This document shows positions 11,973 to 24,280 of a stretch of DNA of 64,000 nucleotides, piece by piece. Position 1 is the stretch's first letter. Every line of letters starts with the position of its first letter. The notes under the pieces were generated by a model. That model saw only the letters and a program-made list of their open reading frames with translations. It was not told where the DNA came from and made no database searches. The position numbers were made by a program, and so were the translations under genes. The DNA comes from Chlamydomonas reinhardtii. Its lineage: Eukaryota; Chlorophyta; Chlorophyceae; Chlamydomonadales; Chlamydomonadaceae. The stretch lies in NCBI RefSeq assembly GCF_000002595.2, contig NC_057015.1, positions 5,939,195-6,003,194 on the forward strand, in the 5' to 3' direction.

Positions 11973-14900
11973 CCGCTCCGCCGCCCGTCAGCGCTCGCGA
12001 TGGCGTGCGCAGCCACCCTATCAATGCGGCTCTCGCCACCAGTGACAGCAGCAGCGCCAGCAGTGGCGCCGCCGACAGCGCGCCTGCTCAGCGCCCGGGC
12101 CCGCACGCGCTGCAGCGCCTGGTGAGCGCGGTGCCGGCGGCACTGGCGCGACTGGTCACCGGCCCTTTCCACCAGGTGCGGCGAATGCGATGTTGCACAA
12201 GGCAAGCACATGAGGAAAGGGCCGACACCGTATCTGCGAGATGTGCACGCGTGTTGCGTGTGGGCATGGATTGTGTGCCTGGCTGCCTGCCTGGTCAAAT
12301 TGGGGCGGCGGCGTTCTTGCGCCTGGTTTCATTGGCGTTGGACACTTCCATGCGTCCGGGTAACCTCGTGCGGCGTTGCAAAGCAGCAACTATGCATTCG
12401 CACTTCCATCACCTGTGGCTGAGCCTGCTCCCTTCTTCCCGCCCGCCCCTGCTGATGTGGCTGCAGCCTGCTTTCAACGGCCCTGCGTCGCTGTCCGACA
12501 TGCGTGTGTTCCCCGCCCCGGTGAGGCACCGCCCCACACGAAGCTACTCGTGCAGCGCAGCAGCTGTCCAACTGAATGATGGCCAGCAAGCGGGGGTGAA
12601 GGGTGGTCACGGCGAACTGCGGGGATGAGATTCAGGGGCAAGGACTGGGTTGGCATTCCAACGCGGTTGGCCATGACGCGGGATATATCGTAATTGTGTC
12701 ATCATGCGCGCAGGTGCCCAAGCGGGCGGCTCCCGGCGGCGGCGGCCGGCCTGCTGGAGGCGCGGCGCGCAAGGCGGCACTTGTTTGGTTCCGCAACGAC
12801 CTGCGCCTACATGACAACCCGGCGCTGGAGCAGGTGCGAACTGCTGGACGATCCGGGGCATGAAATCCATAAGAGCCAGTGGTCTTCGCATGATGCCACC
12901 TGCTGGGGGAGCATGGCCTGGAGAACCTTCACACAAAGCGTGGGCCGCGCATGGCCACTGCGCTATCCATCTTCACCCCCTCCTCTGCGCCCGTGCGCCT
13001 GCACGCGACTCTCTCCCTTCACACCCCTGTCGTCGCAACTCCACCTTGCATGGACGGCTGCCCCTCCGCCCTGCGCAGGCTTGCCGCCAGTCCAGCTCGG
13101 TGCTGCCGGTGTACGTGTTTGACCCGCGCGACTACGGCAAGGTGCGCGCCTGACGAGCCACGGGGGCGCGGGGCGCCTGGCCTGCCTCCTCCTGTTTCCC
13201 GACACTCGCGACACAACATGCACGGTCGCGGCATCCGCGTGCGAACGAACACGGCCCCAGCCACACTCCGTCAGCCTCCACTGCCGCTCTCAGGCTGGCT
13301 ATTCTGTATGCCTGTTACCGCAGACGCCGAGCGGCTTTGACCGCACCGGGCCCGGCCGCGCGCGCTTTCTGCTGGAGGCCGTGGCGGACCTGCGCCAGCG
13401 CCTGCGTGACGCCGGCAGTGACCTGGTGGTACGGCTGGGGCGGCCGGAGGCGGTGCTGAAGGAGCTGGCGGCGGCGGTGGGCGCCGGCGCGGTGTACTGC
13501 CAGAGCGAGGTCACGGCGGAGGAGATGCAGGTGCGGCGCGGGTGCGGTGTGCGTGGGCTGTGTGGGCTGTGTGGGCCTGTGTGGGTGGTGTAGGGCGGGT
13601 GCAGGTGGTGTAGGGCGGGTGCAGTCGCAGGTGCTGGGGCTGCGGCTGCGGCAGCTGCGGGTGAGGGAGAGGTCCAGGTCGGGCCGGTCCGGAAGGTGGT
13701 GGGCAGGTGTGTGCAGCACACACTGTGGTGCAACCCACATGCATGGCTGTGCTGGTCGGGCTGCGCGCAGTAGCGGCGGCATACCGTGTCTCCCACGCCG
13801 GCCCCGCTGCCGCCCGCATGAGTTGCACCCTGTGTTTCTGTGCGGTGCAGGTGGAGGGCCGTGTGCGCGCGGCTCTGGACCGCGAAAGCTGCGAGCTGCG
13901 GCCGCAGTGGGGCGGCACCCTGTTCCACCTGGAGGATCTGCCCTTCAGGTGTGGGTGTGGGGAGGTGTAACTTTCTGCCAATCCGAAGTGGGGGGGGCTG
14001 CGGGCTGTATGGGAAGGCAATTACAAAGACGAGGTACGCGACGTGGCGTGAAGCTCTTGGGGTCGCCCCAATGTACTCCTCGGCACCGACCGGGCTGCAC
14101 TGGGCTGTAGGCAATGTGCACGTGCGCGCATGCGTAAGAGTGCAGGCCTTGTGCATGCACCTGTGCGAGAGTGGTGGTTGGAAAAAGAAAATTAGCAATG
14201 AAGATGGGAATAGGGGCTGCATGTGTGCAGAGGATGTAAGTGTGTACGCACAAATACACACCCGTGCATGCGCACCTGTATACCATAGGCTACAGGAGTG
14301 CAGACTGCAATTCACACACCAACACGCACTCGCGCACACGCACACAGGCTGGATGCTATGCCAACCAGTTACGCCGATTTCCGCGAGCGCGTCGCCAACC
14401 TCAAGGTACCGGTAACCCACGCAGCTAAATAAGGAGTCGTGGGACTGCGTGGCACAGTGAATGCTGCGTGCGGGAAGCAACCCTGTCGTCTATCATGTCG
14501 CTGCCTCTTGAGCCTGTGTGCCGTCCTGTTGTACCCTGTGCTGTCGTATCCGGGCAGGTGCGGCAGTTGTCCGAGTCGGACGGCGGAATCAAGGGTCTGC
14601 CGGCTGGCAACAGGTGAGGACGGAGGCGACACACAGCATAAAAGGACGAGGGGTGCGGCGGGTCAGCGCAGCCAGTCAGCGGTTGGCGTTGCGGCTCAGA
14701 CATCGGTTGGGGAGAAACGTACCTATGTGGTCAAGGGGTGACCTGCATGAATGAACGGATGTGATCGATAGCCCACCCACTATGGTATCCGTGCACGATT
14801 GCGCAGTGTGGAGCCGGGCGACATCCCCACACTGCAGCGCCTGGGCTTCTCCCCGGCCGCCGCCACTGCGGGCGCGGCCGCACCCGGCAGTGGCCTGGGC

Positions 14901-15570
14901 GCGCCGCTGCAGCTGGGCGGCGGTCCCGCGCTGGTGCTGCGCGGCGGCGAGAGCGAGGCGCTGCGCCACATGCAGGCCTTCATAGACGAGGTGAGGCGGG
15001 GTTGCGGGAGGCATCGACGTTGCGTGACGTGAAGCGTGCTAACGCTGATGGGGCTGCCGTACTCACTCGGTTGGTTGGTCGGGCCTACAAGTTCGCCGCC
15101 TGCTCCGCCTCCTGCTGACTGCCTGTCGCGTTGGCGGGTTGGCCCGCAGCTGAGGCGTGCAGTGTCGGGCGCTGCCGCCGCCGCCTCGGGCAGCGGCAAG
15201 CCGGGCGCCGCGCCGCCCTCCGCCACCTTCTCCTGCCGCATCTCGCCCTGGCTGGCGCTGGGCTGCCTGTCGCCGCGCCGTATGTACCACGAGATGCGGC
15301 AGCAGCTGGCGCCCGCGGGCGCGCCCGTCATCCGCAGCAGCAGCAGCAGCGCCATCGGCAGTGGAAGCGCCGCTGCGCCGCTATCGGGGCCGGCGAAGCA
15401 GGGTGGCGCGGCGGCCGGCGGCGCCGGCAGCCCGGCCAACTGGCTTGTGTTCGAGCTGCTATGGCGCGACTTCTTCAGGTGGGTGTCTGGGTGGGGGGGG
15501 CGCTGGACGGCGGGCTGCTGACATGAGACGTGCCTTTTGACCTGCAGCGCATGACGTGGCGCCGTGTGCG

Positions 15571-15643
<73 letters not shown>

Positions 15644-15900
15644 AACAAAGAATCAAACGGAACAAAATTCCGCCATACACGCGCGCGCAGTTACCAACAA
15701 ATACCGACGCCGGTTACCGAGCTCCGCGTTTGTCGATGTTGCCCCAGTTGTCACCTTGAGTATACTCACCCGCATATGTTGCCTGGAACCCCCTACCCGG
15801 GCGGTTGGCATTCAGCCTCGTCTCCGAGGTGCGCCCGCATGCGCTGCCATGCTCCGCGTCGGCGACGCGCTACAACGTTTACCGGGCACGCCTAATCCCC

Positions 15901-15963
<63 letters not shown>

Positions 15964-16108
15964 GTGTGGTGTCCGCACTCTGCGCAGGTTTGTGACTCAG
16001 AAGCACTCGGCCGGCGCGCGCCTGGCTGCAGCCAAGAGCGCCGCCCGCAGTGGACGCTCCGCCGCCGCGGCGCCGGTGGCACCCGCCATGGCTGCAGCCC
16101 TGGCTTGA
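11973..16108 (+). CDS. PHR2: PHR2-type photolyase / blue-light receptor (cryptochrome-photolyase family)
   Basis: Eleven exons are supported: about 11973-12175, 12467-12520, 12714-12833, 13079-13141, 13324-13530, 13851-13948, 14348-14405, 14558-14613, 14807-14990, 15150-15478 and 15988-16108. The first exon's 5' limit is uncertain. Motifs in order are AALVWFRNDLRLHDNPAL (photolyase N-domain), VLPVYVFDPRDYGK, SGFDRTGPGRARFLLE, LVVRLGRPEAVL, GGTLFHLEDLPF, SVEPGDIPTLQRLGFSP, FSCRISPWLALGCLSPRRMY and NWLVFELLWRDFFRFVTQKH. The order, spacing and early end match Arabidopsis PHR2 as I remember it, including the V-E-x-G-D-I-P-(S/T)-L motif. Like PHR2 it lacks most of the FAD-binding helical domain, so it may not be a working photolyase. 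It ends in an Ala-rich tail instead of the plant A-T-A-C-T-G motif, and exon 10 has an added Ser/Gly/Ala loop. Confidence 0.85.
15573..15641. repeat. (TG)n microsatellite in the last PHR2 intron
   Basis: Near-perfect TG dinucleotide run of about 69 bases, in the intron between PHR2 exons 10 and 11. Confidence 0.98.
15902..15968. repeat. Second (GT)n microsatellite in the same intron
   Basis: GT run of about 67 bases with a single interruption, placed about 20 bases before the acceptor of the last PHR2 exon. It replaces much of the usual pyrimidine tract with alternating GT. Confidence 0.98.
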
Positions 16109-17436
16109 GGATGCCAGTGTGGAATCACCGTAGCAGCTTTGACTGCATTGTACCATATAGGTCTTCTGCTTATGTATGATGTATGGCTAGGGTGAGGATG
16201 ACACTGTGAGTGAGTGAAACTGTGTTGAAAAGTAATTAAAATGGGGTGGTAGTCGAAATAGCAGCTCGAATGGCGCAGCACCCCTCGAGGGCGCTGGCGC
16301 ACTAAATGTTACTCGCAGACCGGGCTTTGTTTGCGCACTGTGGCTAGCCGAAAGTGGATCGCACGAACATGTTGCAAGGACAACTTCACTTGTTATACTG
16401 ATGCTGAAGGTGTTTGCGACTTCCTCCTGACTTGCCAGTCCTTGCAGTCTTGTCCTGCCAGCTTTCAGTCGCCTGAGCGGTGCCAGGGGAATACCCACTC
16501 GGCACATGCGGTCATGCGCATCAGCAAACTTCCAGCCAGCCTGCAACTTGTCGGTACAGTAACTCCGGCGTTCGACCAGCCATGCACTTCTGCTCTGCCG
16601 CTGCAAACTGTTTGCCGTCTACTTGGGGTATGGGCGTCAGCTGCACCCTACAAGACCTCGCCAACCTGCCCAAACCCGGATTTTGGGCAGATTTCTACAG
16701 TGAGTACTGCACGGGCTGGAGCCACACGAGGCGCTGGTGGACTGGTGGTGGACTTGGGCCAGTTGGGACTTTGGGAGGTGGTGGTGCAGTTTAGCCCCGA
16801 CGCCACCCCCATCAGCACCTATATGGTGGCCACGGCGGCTTGGGAGCAGGCGAAGCAGGCGGCGCAGCCTGTACAGGCGCAGTGGGTGTCGGCTGACAGC
16901 ATGCAGCAGGCAGCCAAGGCGGCGGCGGCCGAGGAGAAGGCGGCGGCCACGGCGGGTCGGCGGCGGACCTTGAGAAGTTCCGCGAGTTCCGCTGCTCCTG
17001 GAGGCGGCCCACCAAGGAGCAGCGGGCAGCCAAGGCGGCGGCGGCCGAGGAGAAGGCGGCGGCCAAGGCGGCGGCCAAGGCGGCAGCCAAGGCGGCGGCG
17101 GCCGAGGAGAAGGCGGCGGCCGCGGAGGCGTTCAGGCAGCGGCAGGCGGCGTTCCTGGAGGCCTTCAGGCAGCAGCAGGCGGGGGAGAAGGCGGTCAAGC
17201 GGCCTCGGCGTTGAATCGGCAGTGGAAGCGTCGCTATCGGGGCCGGCGAAGCAAATCGGGAATCGCTTCACACCCATTCGGCACGAAACACGCGGGTTGC
17301 CCGCCCTGGATCTGACACTCACAGCCTCCATCGGTCTCGACACACAGACAAGTTTTCTGCGTTCCAGTTATATTGACTTGCTCTGTGCGCTCTGACGTAA
17401 AACTTTGACGTAAAGCATCCAGCATCAGCTGCAACT
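16109..17436 (+). other. Intergenic with a low-complexity Ala/Lys/Glu coding-like block
   Basis: From about 16690 to 17213 the plus strand has protein-like sequence with repeated A-A-A-K/E-E-K units and F-R-Q-R-Q-A-A-F-L-E-A-F-R-Q, ending KRPRR and a stop at about 17213. The reading frame that looks coding changes near 16960, so this is either two exons with an unrecognised junction or a decayed gene. No known domain was seen. The first 200 bases are PHR2 3' UTR. Confidence 0.3.
17216..17258 (+). repeat. Short copy of a segment also inside PHR2 exon 10
   Basis: The sequence ATCGGCAGTGGAAGCG followed by CGCTATCGGGGCCGGCGAAG is shared with PHR2 at about 15356-15402, where nine extra bases sit in the middle. 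Both read S-G-P-A-K-Q in one frame. It looks like a dispersed repeat that contributes coding sequence to PHR2. Confidence 0.7.
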
Positions 17437-19208
17437 ATGGCGCTCTTCGGTGACGATGCCGACAGGTCCGTGCACCATGCACTATAGATTGCTTATCTTT
17501 AGATGCGAATGACGAACGCGGGACCGCTTGCCATTTGTGCAGGGAGCAGTTCTTTGAGGCCGCTCGTCAGCAGGCGCAGCGCGAGTTCGAGGCGGACAAT
17601 GCAAATGTGCAGGTGCGCACAAGTCTCGTTTGGTATGTTTAGCTTAGGGGAAAAGGCTCACGCATGGAGCCGGCGGCCTCGTGCAGGCTCTGGTTCGCTG
17701 GGGTGGAGCTATGCTGGAGCTCGCGCATTTCAAGCAAGGAGACGAGTCGACCGATATGATCAAGGAGGTGAGCTGGGCTCGGGGTCGCGGTTTGATTGGA
17801 CATCTCTGTCGTCAACTCGTGGGGCGATCTCACTGACCTTCGGTTTTCGGGCGACCGCTCGCTTTCCAGGCCATCTCCAAGCTTCAACAAGCGATTGCTC
17901 TGGACGGGGAGCGGCCAGATGCGTACTGGTGCCTAGGCAACGCGTACACGTCTTTGGTGGGTCGGGGGTCCCAGGAGGCGGGTACGTGGCAGGTCGGGGC
18001 AGTGCGGGGCGGCACGGGCTCCAGCGGGCCTTGCATCCCTGCAGGAGAGCACTCAGCAGACTCAGCGGTGTCGAGTGGCTGAGCCCATACAGGTCAAGCC
18101 GGAGGAGCGAGCAGACCGGTGCAGGGGTTGCGGCTTCATGGTACTGTTGGCCTTGTTTCCCAGCACCGCCGCTGGCGCATCAGCGCCCCCAGCATCAGCC
18201 ACAGCAGCACTTGCTTTGGCGACAGCTACTATATGCGCATGGGCGCCCGCCCGCTACCGTACGGCGCGCGCCCAAATAACGTTCGTGCTTGCAGGGCTTC
18301 CTGTGCCCAGACAAGTCCAAGGCGCTGCAGAACTTCGATGAGGCCAAGAAGGCCTTCAAGCACTGCGCCGATAAGGTGCGGTGCGGGGGAGCGGCGAGGG
18401 GGGGAAGGCGGCCTCAGGGCTGGCTGAGCCAGGGGCTGGCGGTTGGGGCCGTCGGGCCCGCCCGCTGGTTGCGTGGGTTGGGAATGGAGGTGACGGGGCG
18501 CAAGTGGTGCAGGGGCACAGTGTCAAGTCGGCGAGGGCGGGCAGGTTGGCTGGGTGTTCAGGTTTGGGGCGTGGTGCCTCCTGCAGTGGGTCGAGTTGTC
18601 AGCAGGAAGTGCGCCCGCCGCCTGTGTGACCTGCCGCGCAGGAGCCCAACAACGAGACGTACAAGAAGGCGCTGGAGATGTGCGAGAAGGTGAGGGGGCG
18701 AGCGATGGCGGGGGAGGTTCGGGCGGGGGCTTGGGCCGATGGGAGTTGGGCACATGGGAAGTCCGCAAGCCACGAAACCCCTGGCTGCTGCTGCTGTGAA
18801 CGCGTGGCGGCGCACCCCGCACTCGTGACGGCCTCTTCTTTCAGTGCCTCCGCATGCACGCACGCTCGCATCACACCCATCCAACACGCCCAACGAGCCA
18901 ACGACTGCTGCGGCATCCAACCCACTCAACTTGCCACCCGCGTCCCCACCCCCAGCGCCTTCACTTCTTGAATAATCATGAATTTAACCCCACCGCAGGC
19001 TCCGGAGTACTACGACGAGATCCAGAGCCACATCGCCATGCAGGGCGGACCGGGCGGCGACGGCGGCAAGGGCAAGGGCGGCGCCGCCGGGGGCGTTCAG
19101 ATCAGTGACTTCTGGTTTGACGTGGGCGGCTGGGTCATCCTGGGTGCCGTGGTGGTGGGAGCGCTGCTGCTGGCCAAGGGCTCGGCGCCCAAGCCCACCG
19201 CGTCGTAA
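17437..19208 (+). CDS. TOM20: TOM20, plant-type mitochondrial import receptor
   Basis: Seven exons (17437-17465, 17543-17612, 17687-17767, 17870-17956, 18295-18375, 18642-18689, 18999-19208) give 201 residues, about the size of plant TOM20. Motifs: REQFFEAARQQAQREF, ALVRWGGAMLELAHF, AISKLQQAIALDGERPDAYW, CLGNAYTSLGFLCPDK, EPNNETYKKALEMCEKAPEY. These are the TPR-like helices of the plant receptor domain, with the W-G-G-A-x-L-E-L and W-C-x-G-N-A-Y-T-S signatures. A Gly/Lys-rich linker (GGPGGDGGKGKGGAAGG) precedes the C-terminal outer-membrane anchor WVILGAVVVGALLLAK, as in plants, where the topology is the reverse of fungal and animal Tom20. It recognises amphipathic presequences at the mitochondrial surface. 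Introns are short and phase is kept at all joins. Confidence 0.93.
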
Positions 19209-20747
19209 GGAGGGACTGAGCAGTGGAGGCGTGGGCGGGCGTTGCGGCTGTAGGGCACGGAGGGGCTCTGGTGAAGGTGGTGCCTGGCGGCTGCAGCAGC
19301 ACTGAAGCAGGAGGAGGAGGAGAGGAAGGGGAGGGGGAGGAGGGATTGGGGTTGGCCACGCGTACGCACACGAGGGCCGCGCAACAGGAGGGGTTACGAG
19401 CGTGGATGTGGCTGAAGTGTTTCCGGAGCATGAGCAGTGTGTAGCAGATATGTGGGGCACGGCCAGCGCACTTCAGAGTGAGTGGCTGTAGGGAAGCGCA
19501 GGAGGGCGTCGAGATGACATGTTGATTGTGCATGTATCATGTTTGCAGCGCGCGTGCGTTGCATTGCTAAGATCTCATAGTTGTTTCCAAGGTTATGTTG
19601 TTCGGACCGGTGCCGGAATGGATGAATGAATTGTGCCACGTCTTGTGGTGCGGTGTCGGTGGTGACGTGTGCCCCACGCACGGTGGCCATGTCGACCCGA
19701 TACGCTTGTGCGGGGCGGAGCTTTGGCCCCACTTCATGCGTGGTCGTATCAGGAGCCGTGCTTGAGGTTGCATCGGGATCGGAGGAAAGTGTTTTACAAA
19801 ACGGGGCAATGCATTCCAGTTACACTTCATGCGTTGTAGGGCTCACCTCGCACCCGCCCCACATACGCTCAAGTCACGAACAAACATGACTACAGTGCCT
19901 GGTGCCGCGCCGCTTCAACAGTGGCGTGGCACGCCGTTGCCACCAGCCAACGGGCGCAACACAGCTGGAACGTACAGCTGGCGAAAGGATACACATCACA
20001 CCAGGGGCCGGGAACACTATCATGGGGAGATGGAAGGGAGCACACGCAGCTCTGCAGCTCTTTCCTCCTACAGTGCGGGGAGCCGCACGACCCATGCTTT
20101 ACTCCTGTTAACCAACCCCCTTCACTATAGTCGCAGCCGTGCGCACAACCGTGCCGGCATTCGTAACAACACCGACGAAGATAGATACCCCAAGACACAC
20201 GTAGGAAGAGGTAAGGGTGCCGCAGGGATGATGCATGTCAGTGACCTCCCTTCTTGTAAACATGCCGCCAGCTAGGTCTAAAGCGGTTGCAGCCCGCACT
20301 TGTTGAATGCAAAATGTTTTGCTTCCACTGTGGAGGAAGCGATGCACCGGTAGCATGTCTTATCCCAGCACTTCGGGATGTCACTTGGCGCCTCACACCA
20401 CGCAGCTGCGTGCGTGAGCCTGCCCGATTCACTAAACCTTCATCGGGCTACGTGCACCGTGAAATCATTACTCGCTATCGGCTAGCTATCGGCATGCGCT
20501 GACCGGCCAGTCCCCACTTCAACGTCATGTGCCCTAGCCCGGCATGAGGTTGCCCGGTATCAGCTTCCTGCATGCGACAACCTCCACCAGCCCTCCGCTG
20601 CAAATTGCGAGCGGGGCGCACCAAGCCTGTGCTATCAAACGACGAAGCACTCCATGTGCAAACACGCACCTACCTGCAACCGTTTACCTGTGCCACCCCT
20701 AAACCCTAATACCCCTTGGTCTGCAGCTGCTGGAGTGCCTAGCTGCT
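19209..20747. other. 3' UTRs of convergent TOM20 and kinase genes; no gene seen
   Basis: Convergent 3' ends. A TGTAA occurs at about 20255-20259 on the plus strand and could serve TOM20 with a long 3' UTR. No conserved coding sequence was recognised. Confidence 0.4.
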
Positions 20748-23700
20748 TCACACGTACATGCCCCCTGCAGCGGCCATAGGCGGTGCTGGGGGCGACGGCC
20801 GCATCGGCATGTGCGGCCGCCCGCCTCCTGCTCCACCACCACCACCACCTAACCCTCCGCCCCCTAACCCTCCTCCTAACCCTCCGCCTGGCCCCCCGCC
20901 GCCTCCATAAGGCATGGGGCCTATGCCAATGACCAACCCGCCCCCACCTGGCTGCCCCGGCAACGCGCCCGCACCGAGTGGCCCCATGGGAGGTGGCAAC
21001 GCCTGCTGCTGCTGTTGCTGCTGCTGCATGTGCGGGTGGGGTGCCTGCAGCTGCTGTAGATGGGGCTGCGGTTGGGGTTGAGGAGGCTGGTACACAACGG
21101 CACCGGTACCCCCGCCGCCGCTGCTGCCACCGCCCGCGCCTGCCGCCTGCGGCATGGGCGGAGGCGCCGCGGCCGTGCGCGCCTGGTCCAGCAGCAACAT
21201 CATCTGCAACTCGATCTGCGTGAACGACGGCCGCTGCTCCGGGATGGCAGCCCTGCGAGCACAACAGATACATTAAAGTGAGTTACACCCGATTGGACAG
21301 GCATGCACGCATGGACCAGCTCACCCCAACACACCGCACTATCGGGACAAGCGCACTCCTGGCCCCGACCCCTGCGCGCCCCAGCATGGCCCCTGCAAAA
21401 CCCATGCGATCCCTCCAGTCCAAGCGTGGCAACCCTTTCCCGCCCGCTCAAGGAGCCTCCATCAGCCCCCGCACCCCGTGCCGCCCCACACGCACTCACC
21501 AGCAAGCCCTTATGAGCTCTGCCACTGCCGGCGGCGTGCCGCGCGGAATCTCGGGCCGCAGCCCGTGGTTGACCACGCCCACCGCCGCCTGCACCGCTGT
21601 CATGCCCTCGTACGGCAGCTTGCGGGTGAGGCACTCGTACAGCACCATGCCGAAACTGTTGCAGCGTGCGTGGCAGGTGGGGGGTCGTCAGTTGGGGGTG
21701 GGGAGGGGTGCGGGAGCGAATACCGGCATGCGCCGTGGGCAGGAGTCAGGGTAGGACGCAGGCGGGCCGGGGTGGGGTGGGCCGGGGCAGCCTCGGGACC
21801 AGACCGTCGGCACGAGCGTGTGGAAGACAAAGCATAATCACGCCAGCTTTCCTCATGTACCGCCCGAAGATGCCAGGCTGCCAGCACCCGCCCACGTATG
21901 TGCGCGCTCACCTGTACACGTCGGCCTTTTCACTGTACCGCTGGTGCGCCAGCACCTCGGGCGCCGCCCACTGGTACGTCCCCAGGCCGCCCGTCATCAC
22001 CTGCACATGGGGGCGGCAACAGCAATATACCTGGTGTCAGCAGCTGAGCACCAACAGCGACATCGCCCCCACAACCTGCAGCCCCACGCAGAGCGCGGCG
22101 CAGCACCTCCGGCTATCAAGCCAACTAGGCCCCGCAGAGTAGGGCCTCACAGCGTTAGCTGCCGCGGTGTGTCCAGCCCCGCTGCGCACCTGCCGGCCGC
22201 TGCCCGCCGCAATCTTGGCCAGCCCGAAATCGGCAATGCGCGCGTTACCGGCGTTGTCCAGCAATATGTTGGCGCTTTTCAAGTCCCTGTCAGTTGTCAA
22301 ATCCCATGCAAAGTATGCTCCGTCAGTCACAAGCAACGGTTGACACGGAGTCGCCACGGCCCTTCAAGTTCAGGAGGACTCTCATGGGAGGGCTCTTATT
22401 CACGTGCCCAGACCCGCCCGCACCTGTGCAGGATGGAGTGCCTGTGCAGCCAACTCATGCCTTGCGCCACGCCCAGGCAGATGGCCAGCAGCTGCGGCCA
22501 GGGCGGGTGCAGGTGCGAGTGGCCGGGCACCCGCGCACCGTGCAGTAGCTGGTACAGCGAGCCGGCCGCGCAGTAGTCCGTCACCAGCGCCTGCCATGCC
22601 GAAAATCGCAAGCAAGGGATAGTGCCAAGGAGGTTGGGTTTGGTTCCAACACGACACAAACGGCACAAAGGGGACGCGCGCCAAAGCCAGCGACGCAACC
22701 AGAGGTGCACGCCAGACGCCACCCTCCCCGCCTGTCTGCCACGCACCAGCTGCGGCGGCTCGGTGCACGCTGCCAGCAGCTGCAGCACGTTCTTGTGCGG
22801 CGGCAGTGCCGACATCGCCTCCACCTCGCGCCGGAACTCGCGCACCAGGTGCTCCAGGTCGGCGGCGGAGGCGGAGCCGCTGGGCGGGTGCGCCAGCTTG
22901 ATGGCCACACGGTGCCCCTGCCAGTAGCCGTAGTACACCTGGCGGGAGGAGGGCAGGAGCGGAGGAGCGACCGGTGTTGGGAGCGGAGGAGCGACCGGTG
23001 TTAGGGGCGGAGGAGTGACCGGTGTTGGGGCGTGAGGCGGCATGCACCGGCAAGGGCTGGCTTCAACATGCGCGGATGCGGGCGCACTCGGTCGCTCGGT
23101 TTCGGTTCCCTCCGCCATACAGCCACCCGCTACAAGGCCGCCCAACACTAAACCCCCATCACTCCCGCACCACACCAACCACAGCACCCATAACCGCGGC
23201 TACCAGCCCCGCTCAGTCGCTCACCCTCCCGAAGCCGCCCTCGCCAATCTGCTGCACGAAGCGCAGGTCACTGAACTTGGCGATGGGCGGGCCGCGCGCG
23301 CCGCCGCCCAGCGCTGCCATGTCCGCCTTGCTGCTGTCCAACGGCGGCGGGTAGGAGTCGTGGCGGAACAGACCCGGGCCGTACAAGCCGCCCAGGGCCC
23401 CGTTTGGCGGGATGTTCTGCTGGTGCTGGTGGTGGCTGGGCCGCCGCCCGTTGCCACCGTTGGCGCGCCCAGCAGCGGCGGCCGCCTTGTTGGCGTCAGC
23501 GCCCGCGCCTGTCGCGCGCAGCTCCGCCGTGGCGTCGCCGGCGGCCGTGCCGGCGCCCTGGTCGGGCGACATCGTGGCGTAGTCCGAGAGGTAGGGCGCT
23601 GGCGCGCCCGGCGCTTTGGTGGGACCCTTATTGAGGTTCTGAACCGCGCCATTGTTGTTGTAGTCGTGGTTATTCGGGTTGGGGCCGCCACCCCGCCCAA

Positions 23701-24280
23701 CCGCGACGACGACGGCGCCGGGCATGCCGGCGCCGGGCGCCAGCGGCGCCGACGGTCCAAGGACCGTCGTGCCCATATTAATAGGGCTGGCCGGTGCGGC
23801 CTGCACCGGCGGGCCTGGTCCCGCCGCCAACGCGTGCGCGCCGCTAGTGCCGACGACTCCTATTGGCGAGTGGTCGACGGCTCCGCCGCATGCGGACGCA
23901 CGGCCGGTCCACACTGGCTGCGCGTGCCCTGCCCCGCCCTCACCGCTTGGGCCATCCACGTCCACAACTATCGACTCCTGCTGTTGCTGCTGCGGCTGCG
24001 GCTGTTGCGCCTGCTGCGCCTGCTGCGAGTCCGGGAAGAGAGGCGCTGTGTGCCCCTCCAGGCTGGCACCGCCTGCGGAGCCCGAGTAGCTTCTTCGCCG
24101 GGCCAACGGTCCCCCGTCTTCATTTGTAGCCATAGACTCCTCCTCATCAGACTCCGCATCATCGCGGGCCTGCCCCTCCAAGTCTGGTAGGTCTCTACGT
24201 GCTGCTAGCCGATGTGTTTGCCGGTAGTGGCTCGGGAGGGGCGAGCCCCCGTCCAGAAATCCGAGCACCGTCCGCCACAT
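20748..24280 (-). CDS. TKL/RAF-like serine/threonine protein kinase
   Basis: Seven minus-strand exons (23225-24280, 22747-22938, 22424-22590, 22190-22286, 21912-22000, 21500-21655, 20748-21252) join in phase to 753 residues. Residues 1-340 are disordered (poly-Gln, Ala, Gly, Asn). The kinase domain follows: glycine loop QQIGEGGFGRVYYGYWQG, VAIK lysine in HRVAIKLAHPP, alpha-C Glu in EFRREVEAM, catalytic loop HRDLKSANILLDNAGN, DFG in ARIADFGLAK, activation segment GTYQWAAPEVL, then SFGMVLYECLTRKLPYEG and EQRPSFTQIE. The R-D-L-K-S-x-N loop and G-T-x-x-W-x-A-P-E segment are typical of the plant RAF/CTR1-like TKL group. All catalytic residues are present, so it should be active. The C-terminus is Gly/Pro/Gln-rich with no domain. 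Confidence 0.92.

Noticed and set aside
13299-14480. Long minus-strand open frame across PHR2 exons
   Set aside because: It runs over introns and exons of the well-supported plus-strand PHR2 gene and has low-complexity, Thr/Pro/His-rich content.
23042-24190. Long plus-strand open frame antisense to the kinase N-terminus
   Set aside because: Antisense of the disordered GC-rich kinase exon; no domain or splice pattern.
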